The notes below the pieces were generated by a model, which saw nothing but the letters and a program-made list of their open reading frames with translations, was not told the origin of the DNA and did not search any database. This document shows, piece by piece, positions 1 to 6,694 of a stretch of DNA of 7,379 nucleotides. Every line of letters begins with the position of its first letter. Position 1 is the first letter of the stretch. The stretch comes from RGIG7450 sp045577655 (lineage in GTDB: Bacteria; Bacillota; Clostridia; RUG12999). A program made the translations under genes and the position numbers. Location of the stretch: assembly GCA_045577655.1 (NCBI GenBank), contig JAZNIU010000042.1:1-7379 (forward strand), read 5' to 3'.

Positions 1-20
1 GTGCATACCCTAACAAAATA

Positions 21-140
<120 letters not shown>

Positions 141-150
141 ATTTTTATTT

Positions 151-227
151 GGCGGTGTAGCTCAGTTGGCTAGAGCAAACGGTTCATACCCGTTAGGTCG
201 GTGGTTCAAGTCCACTCGCCGCTACCA
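151..227 (+). tRNA. tRNA-Met (CAT), elongator
   Basis: This is a 77-nt cloverleaf with an encoded CCA. The acceptor GGCGGTG (151-157) pairs with CGCCGCT through G-U wobbles. The D arm is GCTCAGTTGGCTAGAGC. The anticodon stem AACGG/CCGTT encloses the loop TTCATAC with anticodon CAT, and the T arm GGTGG-TTCAAGT-CCACT is followed by A-CCA. The paired first base and the lack of three G-C pairs at the base of the anticodon stem argue against the initiator. The overall sequence resembles the elongator tRNA-Met of Bacillus as I remember it. A tRNA-Ile2 with lysidine-modified CAT is the alternative. It lies 10 nt after the 5S gene and is probably co-transcribed with the rRNA operon. Confidence 0.95.
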
Positions 228-230
228 AGA

Positions 231-277
231 AAGAAAGCTCTTTTGTAGTTTAGTACAAAAGAGCTTTCTTTGTGCGG
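231..277 (+). terminator. rRNA/tRNA operon terminator hairpin
   Basis: A perfect 17-bp inverted repeat (231-247 with 254-270) encloses the 6-nt loop GTTTAG and starts three bases after the tRNA CCA end. Its arms carry AAGAAAGCTC and GAGCTTTCTT, so the 3' side ends in the T-rich run TTTCTTT. Position and symmetry fit an intrinsic terminator for the rRNA-tRNA transcript. Confidence 0.88.
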
Positions 278-301
278 TATTAACGAAATGCGACACATAT
301 A

Positions 302-330
302 TTGAAAAGAATCTTATATAGTGTTATAAT
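302..330 (+). promoter_or_regulatory. Promoter for the small anchored-protein gene
   Basis: TTGAAA (302-307) and a perfect TATAAT (325-330) are separated by 17 nt, with a TGT extension just before the -10 (322-324). This is a strong vegetative-type promoter match. Transcription would start near base 337 and give a leader of roughly 70 nt before the ATG at 410. Confidence 0.75.
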
Positions 331-359
331 ATTTGTGTTGTTTGATTATTTAGTCCAGT

Positions 360-415
360 CTTGACACGAGTAAAGAATTTTGTCGAATGATGGGGAAAGG
401 GGAGGTATAATGAAA
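360..415 (+). repeat. Leader repeat, copy A (with left inverted-repeat arm)
   Basis: This leader aligns over its whole length with 6949-7005. Shared blocks, in order, are CTTGAC(A/G)CGAG, then 11 or 12 nt, GTCGAAT, a 10-nt stretch ending GAAA, a (N)GGGAG ribosome-binding block, and ATGAAA. Spacing between blocks differs by only one base. The first 15 bases (360-374, CTTGACACGAGTAAA) also form the left arm of an exact inverted repeat with 1067-1081. The alignment is read directly; whether it reflects duplication or shared regulation is inference. Confidence 0.7.
381..397 (+). promoter_or_regulatory. Tandem Spo0A-box-like site A
   Basis: TGTCGAA at 381-387 is an exact match to the Spo0A (0A) box consensus. 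TGGGGAA at 391-397 is a 5-of-7 match exactly 10 bp downstream, one helical turn away, which is how tandem 0A boxes are arranged at known Spo0A targets such as abrB. The pair lies downstream of the 302-330 promoter and 13 to 29 nt before the ATG, a position suiting repression. It would also overlap the -10 of a weaker candidate promoter (TTGACA 361-366, TCGAAT 383-388). No spo0A gene is in the window. Confidence 0.5.
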
Positions 416-1036
416 CAAAAATATTTATTATGGTTTGCATCTGTAGCCGCAGTGGTAATGCTTATCATTGCATTAGCTTGTAATTTAACTCAATTTAATG
501 ACGATAATAAAAGTCCAAAAGCTCTTTTGCCTGCAAACGAAATGATAAGTGACTGTCTTGAAGAATATACAGTTGAATGGTATAGTAAAATTTCATCAAT
601 AATGATTAATAACGATGATTTGTTAAAAAAAGATGTTGTTCAAGAGTATATAATAGCCAATAGCCTAAGTTTTCAGGGAATTGAACATATAAATATAAAA
701 GTTTTTGGTGATGAAACAGGAGAGATGACATACAAATTTTATAACAGCGAATTTGAAAATGAAGGTGAAATGATTATCAATAAATACATTTCATTAACAA
801 AGAAACAAGTAGAACAAGTAGTGAATATTTTTGAAAAAAATCATTTTTGGGATATCCCATCTAGACATCCGGAAGAAAAGCTTGGATTTGACGGAAATAC
901 CATATTCATTGAGGGTATTAACAAAAATAAATATAATATTATTTCAATGTGGTGTCCTGATGATAAATATGAAATTAAAAAGATATATGATGAAACAATG
1001 TCACTTGCTAATCTATGTGGGTTAGCAACAAGATAA
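410..1036 (+). CDS. Uncharacterised small anchored protein (putative lipoprotein)
   Basis: I do not recognise a named family for this 208-residue protein. Residues 1-4 are MKQK, followed by one hydrophobic segment (about 5-23) ending in ALAC. Cys24 therefore sits in a permissive though atypical lipobox, so lipid anchoring outside the membrane is plausible; an N-terminal membrane anchor is the alternative. The rest is hydrophilic and mixed alpha/beta. Near the C-terminus is FWDIP (146-150), then GFDGNTIFIEG (159-169) and a KYNIISMWCP stretch (174-183). That FW-x-x-P, DG, IEG, W-x-P pattern resembles one I associate with hypothetical proteins of many phyla, with no known function. The ATG at 410 is chosen because GGGGAGG (399-405) precedes it; the upstream in-frame TTG at 380 lacks a good site. 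Its DNA is visibly AT-richer than the transporter genes and it is flanked by an inverted repeat, so acquisition by transfer is possible. Confidence 0.82.
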   Translation: MKQKYLLWFASVAAVVMLIIALACNLTQFNDDNKSPKALLPANEMISDCLEEYTVEWYSKISSIMINNDDLLKKDVVQEYIIANSLSFQGIEHINIKVFGDETGEMTYKFYNSEFENEGEMIINKYISLTKKQVEQVVNIFEKNHFWDIPSRHPEEKLGFDGNTIFIEGINKNKYNIISMWCPDDKYEIKKIYDETMSLANLCGLATR

Positions 1037-1066
1037 ATTTTACTCTAACTTAATACGGATGACCTT

Positions 1067-1081
1067 TTTACTCGTGTCAAG
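1067..1081 (-). repeat. Right arm of 15-bp inverted repeat flanking the small gene
   Basis: TTTACTCGTGTCAAG is the exact reverse complement of bases 360-374. The arms are about 690 bp apart and bracket the 410-1036 gene closely, with the right arm 30 bp after its stop codon. The distance is too great for a transcript hairpin of ordinary size, so a mobile-cassette boundary or a duplicated protein-binding site is more likely than a terminator. Confidence 0.65.
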
Positions 1082-1149
1082 TCCATACAATTTAATACAT
1101 TAGTTTGCCGATTTTGATATTTACATATACTATAATATTTACAACAAGC

Positions 1150-1249
1150 CTTGCGATGCAAGACTTTGCGACTCCGTCGCCAATGTGCTTTGCACATTTA
1201 GAAATATTGACGGTGTCGTAAAAATGCCCTTGCAAGCAAGCATTTTTAC
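1150..1249. repeat. Cluster of four short hairpins in intergenic DNA
   Basis: Bases 1037-1358 hold no gene I can support, but four compact palindromes lie within 100 bp. They are CTTGC-GAT-GCAAG (1150-1162), GCGAC-TCC-GTCGC (1168-1180), AATGTGC-TTT-GCACATT (1182-1198), and a longer one with GTAAAAATGC (1218-1227) against GCATTTTTAC (1240-1249). The last contains an alternative inner CTTGC-AA-GCAAG that repeats the stem of the first. Three of the four have 3-nt loops. A fifth, weaker stem, CGAGAA/TTCTCG (1266-1271/1281-1286), follows. A TATAAT at 1131-1136 precedes the cluster but has no convincing -35. The cluster could be a small palindromic repeat element or the structured leader of the next gene. 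Confidence 0.55.
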
Positions 1250-1344
1250 TCCTGGTAGGCGGATGCGAGAAAATTTGGTATTCTCGAGGGGTCTAGAGAA
1301 AAGTGATTAAGGCAGAAATATTTATATTAACTGATTACATCAAT

Positions 1345-1350
1345 GGAGGA
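1345..1350 (+). promoter_or_regulatory. Ribosome binding site fixing a TTG start
   Basis: GGAGGA lies 8 nt before the TTG at 1359. It is the only strong Shine-Dalgarno sequence in the area, and no ATG or GTG in the amidohydrolase frame lies at a suitable distance. The nearby ATG at 1343 is in another frame and overlaps this site. Confidence 0.8.
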
Positions 1351-1358
1351 CAGATATT

Positions 1359-2159
1359 TTGATTATAGATTTTCACACGCATGCATTTCCCGAAGCTATT
1401 GCAGCAAAGGCTATGGACAAGCTATCATACGTCAGCGGAGGGCTTGTCCCGCAAAGCGAGGGGACGGTTTTCTCTTTGAAAAAAGAAATGGAAAAAGATG
1501 GCATAGATATTTCGGTTGTATTGTCTATTGCCACAAATCCAATGCAGCAAAAAAATGTGAATAATTTTGCAAAAGAGATAAACGACGAGAAACACATTTT
1601 TGCGTTTGGCTCTGTTCATCCTGATGCAGAGGATGTGCTTGATGAGCTTGAACGAATAAAAGAGATGGGGTTAAAGGGAGTTAAGTTTCATCCTGAATAT
1701 CAGAAGTTTTATGTTGATGACGAAAAAATGAAACCCATTTATAAAAAAATATCGTCTTTAGGACTTATAACTGTTTTTCATTCCGGCTATGACTACGGAT
1801 ATGCTCCGCCATATCACTGTATGCCGGACAATCTTCTTGGTGCGGTAAGCTGGTTTGACTCGCCTGTAATTGCTGCGCATTGGGGTGGTGTGAATTGCGG
1901 AACTGAGGTTATAAAAAAACTTTGCGGGAAAGATATATGGTTTGATTTATCTTTTGGTTATGGTACAATGCCAAAGGCTATTGCACAGGAAATTGTTGAC
2001 AAACACACACCCGACAGACTTATATTTGCTTCTGATATGCCGTGGCACAGACCGTCATGGGAAAAGCAGCTTATAGAAACTCTGGACATTTCGCAAAAGG
2101 ACAAGGATAAAATTTATTACAAAAATGCTTTGGAACTGTTAAATATCGAAAAAGAGTAA
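1359..2159 (+). CDS. Amidohydrolase family protein (Amidohydro_2-like TIM barrel)
   Basis: This is a 266-residue metal-dependent hydrolase or decarboxylase of the amidohydrolase superfamily, probably cytoplasmic (no signal peptide). The family signature is complete: the N-terminal HxH on the first strand (DFHTH, His6 and His8), GVKFHPEYQ (107-115, with Lys109 and His111), His141 in FHSG, His174 in AAHWGG, and the metal-binding Asp226 in ASDMPW. Order and spacing fit the PF04909/COG2159 group, which includes ACMSD-type and resorcylate-type decarboxylases as well as hydrolases, so the substrate cannot be named. The TTG start gives the expected opening MIIDFHTH; starting later would remove the HxH. 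The gene is preceded by a non-coding stretch with hairpins and is followed at once by a terminator, so it is probably monocistronic. No pathway partner is adjacent. Confidence 0.92.
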   Translation: MIIDFHTHAFPEAIAAKAMDKLSYVSGGLVPQSEGTVFSLKKEMEKDGIDISVVLSIATNPMQQKNVNNFAKEINDEKHIFAFGSVHPDAEDVLDELERIKEMGLKGVKFHPEYQKFYVDDEKMKPIYKKISSLGLITVFHSGYDYGYAPPYHCMPDNLLGAVSWFDSPVIAAHWGGVNCGTEVIKKLCGKDIWFDLSFGYGTMPKAIAQEIVDKHTPDRLIFASDMPWHRPSWEKQLIETLDISQKDKDKIYYKNALELLNIEKE

Positions 2160-2161
2160 AC

Positions 2162-2191
2162 AAAAAGGCTTCCCGTGTGGGAAGCCTTTTT
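2162..2191. terminator. Bidirectional terminator between convergent genes
   Basis: AAAAAGGCTTCCC (2162-2174) pairs perfectly with GGGAAGCCTTTTT (2179-2191) around the tetraloop GTGT. The A-tract on one side and T-tract on the other make it an intrinsic terminator in both directions. It serves the amidohydrolase gene on the plus strand and the permease gene ending at 2212 on the minus strand. Confidence 0.95.
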
Positions 2192-2211
2192 ATATCAGAA
2201 TTTATAATATC

Positions 2212-3564
2212 TTATTCCTGGTCGGAACCTTTTGAAACAATGATATTTACGATGATACCAAGGATAAGAGCACAAGCAACAGATGTGATTGTGATCTGAC
2301 CAAAGTTGAGTGTGAGACCACCGATGCCGGCAATTAAGATTGTTGAAACAACAAATAAGTTTTTGTTGAGGTTTAAGTTAACGCTCTGTACCATCTTAAG
2401 ACCGGATACTGCGATGAAACCGTAAAGAGCCATACAAACGCCGCCCATTACGCAAGAGGGGATAGAGTTAACAAACGCAATGAAAGGTGAAATGAAGGCA
2501 ATTATGATTGCAAGAATTGCTGCTGTTATAATTGTGTAAACAGAAGCATTTTTTGTGATAGCAACACAACCAACTGATTCGCCGTATGTTGTATTAGGAC
2601 AACCACCAAAGATAGCTCCGAGGAAAGAACCGATACCGTCACCAACAAGTGTTCTGTGGAGACCGGGGTCTACAAGAAGGTCTGTTTCGATGATTGATGA
2701 AATGTTTTTATGGTCTGCGATATGTTCTGCAAATACAACAAATGCAACAGGAATATAAGCTACTGCGATTGTGCTTATGTACGCTCCGTTTAATTCACCA
2801 ATTCCACCAAAAGCTGTGAGGAAAGTAAAATCGGGAACGGAGAAGAAGGTGTTTAATGTAACACCGTTAGCAAAAAGTGCTTTAAGAGGTTCAAGGTTAA
2901 GGATTCTTAAAGCGTCATTGCCTGTTGCGTTGCCGATTAAGGTAAATATCAAAGCTGCTGCATAACCGCCGAGAATACCGAAAATGAAAGGTATAAGCTT
3001 GGCTGTTTTTTTGCCGTAAACAGAGCACAGAATTGTAACAATAAGTGTGATAAGACCGCAGAGAACTGCAATCAGCGGAGAAGCCGCAACATCAGGAATG
3101 CTTCCTTTTGTGAGGTCGCCGATAGCGTTGCCTGCGAGTGAAAGACCTATGATTGCAACTGTAGGTCCGATAACTGCAGCGGGCATAAGTTTGTTAATCC
3201 AGTTAACGCCGGCAAATTTAACGATGATAGCGATAACAACATAAACAAGGCCTGCAAAGAGTGCGCCGATGATGAGACCCAAATAGCCAAGGCTCATTGA
3301 CACGCCGCCTGCGAAAGCCGCAAACATAGAACCGATGAATGCGAATGAGGAACCAAGGAAAACAGGGCTTTTAGCTTTTGTGCAAAGCACATAGAAAAGA
3401 GTTCCCACACCTGCACCAACAAGGGCTGCAGCAGGACTCATGCCGTTGCCGATAATAACCGGTACAACGAGTGTAGCTGTCATAATTGCAAGAAGCTGCT
3501 GGATAGCAAAAACGATCAGCTGACCAAATTTTGGTTTGTCTTTTACGCCGTAGATAAGTTTCAT
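2212..3564 (-). CDS. uraA: Uracil/xanthine-type nucleobase permease (NCS2 family, UraA-like)
   Basis: This 450-residue inner-membrane protein imports a nucleobase, most likely uracil, by cation symport. It aligns throughout with E. coli UraA as I remember it: FAIQQLLAI (19-27, where UraA has QHL), LGSSFAFIG (70-78), FAEHIADH (278-285, with Glu280 and His284 matching the substrate and proton sites Glu241 and His245), DPGLHR (299-304), and PNTTYGESVG (323-332, Glu329 matching uracil-binding Glu290). About 14 membrane segments are expected, and it is a little longer than UraA, mainly around residues 215-260. The ATG at 3564 is preferred over the in-frame ATG at 3582 because AGAGGGG lies 8 nt upstream of it. 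It is transcribed alone from its own promoter. The Gln at the UraA His24 position leaves room for a uracil or broader pyrimidine/xanthine specificity. Confidence 0.93.
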   Translation of the reverse strand: MKLIYGVKDKPKFGQLIVFAIQQLLAIMTATLVVPVIIGNGMSPAAALVGAGVGTLFYVLCTKAKSPVFLGSSFAFIGSMFAAFAGGVSMSLGYLGLIIGALFAGLVYVVIAIIVKFAGVNWINKLMPAAVIGPTVAIIGLSLAGNAIGDLTKGSIPDVAASPLIAVLCGLITLIVTILCSVYGKKTAKLIPFIFGILGGYAAALIFTLIGNATGNDALRILNLEPLKALFANGVTLNTFFSVPDFTFLTAFGGIGELNGAYISTIAVAYIPVAFVVFAEHIADHKNISSIIETDLLVDPGLHRTLVGDGIGSFLGAIFGGCPNTTYGESVGCVAITKNASVYTIITAAILAIIIAFISPFIAFVNSIPSCVMGGVCMALYGFIAVSGLKMVQSVNLNLNKNLFVVSTILIAGIGGLTLNFGQITITSVACALILGIIVNIIVSKGSDQE

Positions 3565-3625
3565 TAGATGATCCCCTCTCAAATTTTTCTTCAGATAAAT
3601 ATAAATAAAAAATCTATCTACAAAA

Positions 3626-3654
3626 ATTTTACTATTTTAGACACGTTTTGTCAA
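3626..3654 (-). promoter_or_regulatory. Promoter for the nucleobase permease gene
   Basis: Read on the minus strand, TTGACA (3654-3649) and TAAAAT (3631-3626) are 17 nt apart. Transcription would begin near 3619, leaving a leader of about 55 nt. That is too short for a purine riboswitch or a PyrR attenuator, and I see no such structure. Confidence 0.75.
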
Positions 3655-3699
3655 TAGTCCACATAAAAAGAATTATAATAATTTTATAAATCCTGATAA

Positions 3700-3728
3700 T
3701 TGACTAACTGTGAAGGTTATGTTATAAT
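3700..3728 (+). promoter_or_regulatory. Promoter for the MFS-SulP gene pair
   Basis: TTGACT (3700-3705) and TATAAT (3723-3728) have a 17-nt spacer, with a TGT extension directly before the -10 (3720-3722). The start of transcription would be near 3735, about 30 nt before the ATG at 3765. The promoter is back to back with the permease promoter; 45 bp of very AT-rich DNA lies between the two -35 boxes, including TTATAA at 3673-3678 and again at 3684-3689. Confidence 0.75.
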
Positions 3729-3764
3729 CAAATATTAGACAAATTCAGAATTGAGAGATATAAT

Positions 3765-4997
3765 ATGGATAAATACAAACTTGCCAGAACAGCTTGTTAT
3801 CTTGCGGGTGTGACAATGGGGATTACGGTTAATTTTTCACCCCTTTTGTTTCTAACTTTTAAAGGGTTGTACGGCCTTTCATACACTTTGCTGGGACTGC
3901 TTGTGGCGGTTAATTTTTTCACACAGTTGTTTGTTGATTTGATATTTACATTTTTCACAAAATATTTTAACATACATAAAACTGTCAGAATTACACCTTT
4001 CATTGTTTTTGTTGGGTTGGTATTATATGCAGTTTTACCGAGAATTTTTCCCAACCTCGCGTTTTTGTGGATTATAACGGGAACAGTGATATTTTCTGTC
4101 GGGTCAGGGCTTATAGAAGTTCTGGCAAGTCCTGTAATTGCGGCAATTCCAAGTGAAAACCCTGAGCGTGAAATGAGCAGACTGCATTCGATGTATGCAT
4201 GGGGAGTAGTAGCGGTAGTTGTTTTCAGTACTTTGTTTATAAAAATTTTTGGTGGACATAACTGGATGTATCTTGCGCTCATATGGTCGGTTCTGCCGCT
4301 TACATCATTTTTAATGTTTTTAAAAGCAGAGCTTCCCGAAATGAACCAGTTTAATAAAGAACAGAAAAAAACAAAAGTTTTTGACAAAGGCATTATACTG
4401 TGTGTGCTTTGCATATTCTTCGGCGGTGCGGCAGAATGTACCATGTCCCAGTGGGCATCGGGGTTTATTGAAAATGCCGTTGGAGTTCCCAAGGTTTACG
4501 GAGATGTTTTGGGCGTGGCAGTATTCGGAGTGTTACTTGGAATCGGAAGAACGGTATATTCCAAGTATGGTAAAAATATTTACAATGTTCTGCTGTTTGG
4601 GATGATTGGTGCAAGTATATGCTATTTTACGGCAAGTCTTTCCCTAAACTCTGCAGTAGCTGTAGCGGCGTGTGCTATCAGTGGAATCTGCACCTCGATG
4701 CTCTGGCCGGGAAGTCTTATTTATGTTGAAGAAAAGTTCCGGAACGTAGGAGTGGCGGTTTACGCGTTTATGGCTGCCGGCGGTGATATGGGAGCATCTT
4801 TTGCTCCGCAGCTTATGGGGATTATATCTGACAAAGTAAAAGTGACAGAGGCTGCTTTTAAGATTTCGGAACTATTTAGTATCAGTGCCGAACAGGTTGG
4901 TATGAGAGCAGGTCTTTTTGTTGCAGGGGTTTTCCCCGTGGCAGGTGTGCTTTGTATACTTTATATGAGAAAATATTTTAAGAAAAACAGCAATTAA
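3765..4997 (+). CDS. MFS transporter, substrate unknown
   Basis: This is a 410-residue integral membrane protein of the major facilitator superfamily, with about 12 hydrophobic segments in two halves split by a charged cytoplasmic linker (about 188-208, rich in Lys and Glu). Features recalling the FucP/sugar-permease branch are GLIEVLASP (115-123), SRLHSMYAWG (138-147) and GGAAECTMSQW (220-230), each placing an acidic or His residue inside a membrane segment. LWPGSLIYVEEKF (313-325) falls in the second half. These make a proton-coupled sugar-like or small organic solute plausible but do not identify it, and export cannot be excluded. The ribosome site is weak (GAGAG at 3753-3757). Only 53 nt without a terminator separate it from the SulP gene, so the two are probably one transcript. 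Confidence 0.88.
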   Translation: MDKYKLARTACYLAGVTMGITVNFSPLLFLTFKGLYGLSYTLLGLLVAVNFFTQLFVDLIFTFFTKYFNIHKTVRITPFIVFVGLVLYAVLPRIFPNLAFLWIITGTVIFSVGSGLIEVLASPVIAAIPSENPEREMSRLHSMYAWGVVAVVVFSTLFIKIFGGHNWMYLALIWSVLPLTSFLMFLKAELPEMNQFNKEQKKTKVFDKGIILCVLCIFFGGAAECTMSQWASGFIENAVGVPKVYGDVLGVAVFGVLLGIGRTVYSKYGKNIYNVLLFGMIGASICYFTASLSLNSAVAVAACAISGICTSMLWPGSLIYVEEKFRNVGVAVYAFMAAGGDMGASFAPQLMGIISDKVKVTEAAFKISELFSISAEQVGMRAGLFVAGVFPVAGVLCILYMRKYFKKNSN

Positions 4998-5050
4998 TAT
5001 TATCAAAAATAAACAATCAGTTTTCTAATAATATAAACGGAGGATAAACA

Positions 5051-6694
5051 ATGAAAACTTTCAGCCCGAAACTTTTTTCGGAACTTAAAAACTACAATAT
5101 GAAAACCTTTGCGTCCGATCTGGTGGCGGGCATTATTGTGGCAATTATAGCATTGCCACTTTCAATAGCGCTTGCAATAGCTTCAGGCGTTGCACCAGAA
5201 CAGGGGCTTTATACTGCAATTGTTGCAGGATTTGTGATTGCTCTTTTAGGTGGCAGCAAAGTGAACATTTCAGGGCCTACTGCTGCGTTTGCAACAATTG
5301 TTGCAGGTATTGTTGCAACATTTGGCACAGAGGGGCTTGTGGTTGCAACGATTATGGCCGGTATCATACTCATTTTAATGGGTGTACTCAAGCTTGGAGC
5401 GCTGATAAAATACATACCATATACAATCACAACAGGGTTTACCTCGGGTATTGCAGTCACCATTTTAATAGGTCAGATTAAAGATTTTATGGGACTTACT
5501 TTCCCCAAAGGTGCACACGCTGTTGAAACAACAGAAAAGCTTTCCTGCGTTGTGAAATCCATTTTCACTACAAATTGGCAAGCAGTTTTAGTTGGTGTTA
5601 TTGCACTCATTATTATGATTATATGGCCGAAAATTTCGAAAAAAATTCCGGGGTCTCTTATTGCCGTTATTGCAGGAACTGTTATTGTGAGTGTATTTAA
5701 AATGCAAGTGAACACAATAGGCGATTTATATACAATTTCAAAATCACTTCCGCCCTTTTCGGTGCCGCAGCTGAATTTTGCAATGATAAAACAGCTTTTG
5801 CCCAGTGCATTCACCATTGCAATTCTGGCAGCCATTGAATCGCTGCTTTCCTGTGTTGTTTCAGACGGAATGATAGGGGACAAACACAATTCAAACACAG
5901 AACTTATTGCACAGGGAGCAGGCAACATCTTTTCAGGTCTTTTCGGTGGAATCCCCGCAACAGGTGCAATTGCACGAACAGCGGCAAATGTTAAAAACGG
6001 TGGAAAAACGCCTGTGTCGGGCATTGTTCATGCGGTTGTGCTTTTGCTCATTTTAGTGGTGCTGATGCCTTATGCGGCATGGATTCCAATGCCTGTTATT
6101 GCAGCAGTTTTGTTTATGGTAGCTTATAATATGAGCGAGTGGCGTCAGTTTGTTAAAATTTGCAAAACTGCACCCAAAAGCGACATTTTGGTGCTTGTAC
6201 TTACCTTTGTTTTAACGGTTGTATTTGACCTTGTTGTAGCCATCGAAATAGGACTTTTAGTTGCTGTTGTTCTCTTTATGAAAAGAATGACAGAGGTTAC
6301 ACATGTAAGACCCTGGACAGAGGTGGACGAAGCCGAGGAAGCGGGCAAAGAAAGACTTAAAGAAGTTCCCGAAAAAACACAAGTTTTTGAAATTGACGGA
6401 CCCATGTTTTTTGCAACAAGCGATGTTGTGGCTTCAATCCCCATAAAATCAGGAATGGAAGCTATCATTCTCCGTATGAGAAATGTTCCAACACTTGACG
6501 TTTCGGCACTTCAGACGCTTTCAAAGATTTGCAATTTTTGTGCTGAAAGCAAAGTCCGGGTCATTTTCTCACACGTCAACGACCAACCGCTTTCAGTAAT
6601 GAAAAAGTCGGGATTTTATGATAAAGTAGGTAAAGAATATTTTGCATCCAATATCGATGAAGCTCTTGAGCTTGCAAGAAATATAACCAAGTAA
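5051..6694 (+). CDS. SulP/SLC26 family anion transporter with STAS domain
   Basis: This 547-residue membrane transporter carries the SulP fold followed by a cytoplasmic STAS domain. The family signature lies at ALPLSIALAIASGVAPEQGL (34-53). GPTAAFATIVAG (75-86) is the half-helix that lines the anion site. The long conserved stretch from AIESLLS (261-267) through NTELIAQGAGN (282-292) and GGIPATGAIARTA (299-311) is typical of bacterial SulP proteins, including the BicA and DauA groups. The STAS domain runs from about 444 to 545. Its helix-start motif reads TLDVSAL (481-487), without the clear phosphorylatable Ser/Thr after Asp seen in anti-sigma antagonists. Possible substrates are sulfate, bicarbonate or C4-dicarboxylates; no sulfate-assimilation or carbonic-anhydrase gene is next to it to decide. 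A strong GGAGG (5039-5043) precedes the ATG by 7 nt. The stop overlaps the ATG of a broken small gene. Confidence 0.94.
   Translation: MKTFSPKLFSELKNYNMKTFASDLVAGIIVAIIALPLSIALAIASGVAPEQGLYTAIVAGFVIALLGGSKVNISGPTAAFATIVAGIVATFGTEGLVVATIMAGIILILMGVLKLGALIKYIPYTITTGFTSGIAVTILIGQIKDFMGLTFPKGAHAVETTEKLSCVVKSIFTTNWQAVLVGVIALIIMIIWPKISKKIPGSLIAVIAGTVIVSVFKMQVNTIGDLYTISKSLPPFSVPQLNFAMIKQLLPSAFTIAILAAIESLLSCVVSDGMIGDKHNSNTELIAQGAGNIFSGLFGGIPATGAIARTAANVKNGGKTPVSGIVHAVVLLLILVVLMPYAAWIPMPVIAAVLFMVAYNMSEWRQFVKICKTAPKSDILVLVLTFVLTVVFDLVVAIEIGLLVAVVLFMKRMTEVTHVRPWTEVDEAEEAGKERLKEVPEKTQVFEIDGPMFFATSDVVASIPIKSGMEAIILRMRNVPTLDVSALQTLSKICNFCAESKVRVIFSHVNDQPLSVMKKSGFYDKVGKEYFASNIDEALELARNITK

Noticed and set aside
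1218..1300. Possible T-box or other known riboswitch ahead of the amidohydrolase
   Set aside because: I looked for the T-box consensus (AGGGTGG-ACCGCG type) and a purine or SAM aptamer core and found none; only the simple hairpins are visible.
1343..1564. 73-codon ATG frame overlapping the start of the amidohydrolase
   Set aside because: Its ATG overlaps the ribosome site of the TTG-started amidohydrolase, and the translation is Arg/Cys-rich and domainless, whereas the TTG frame has the full catalytic signature.
3797..4492. 231-codon open frame on the minus strand inside the MFS gene
   Set aside because: It lies wholly antisense to a clear membrane transporter, and its composition (Ser/Thr/Pro/Ile mix, no domain) is what the complement of hydrophobic codons gives. 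No ribosome site was seen.
5473..6024. 183-codon open frame on the minus strand inside the SulP gene
   Set aside because: It covers the most conserved part of the transporter in antisense and shows no recognisable motif; it is a shadow.
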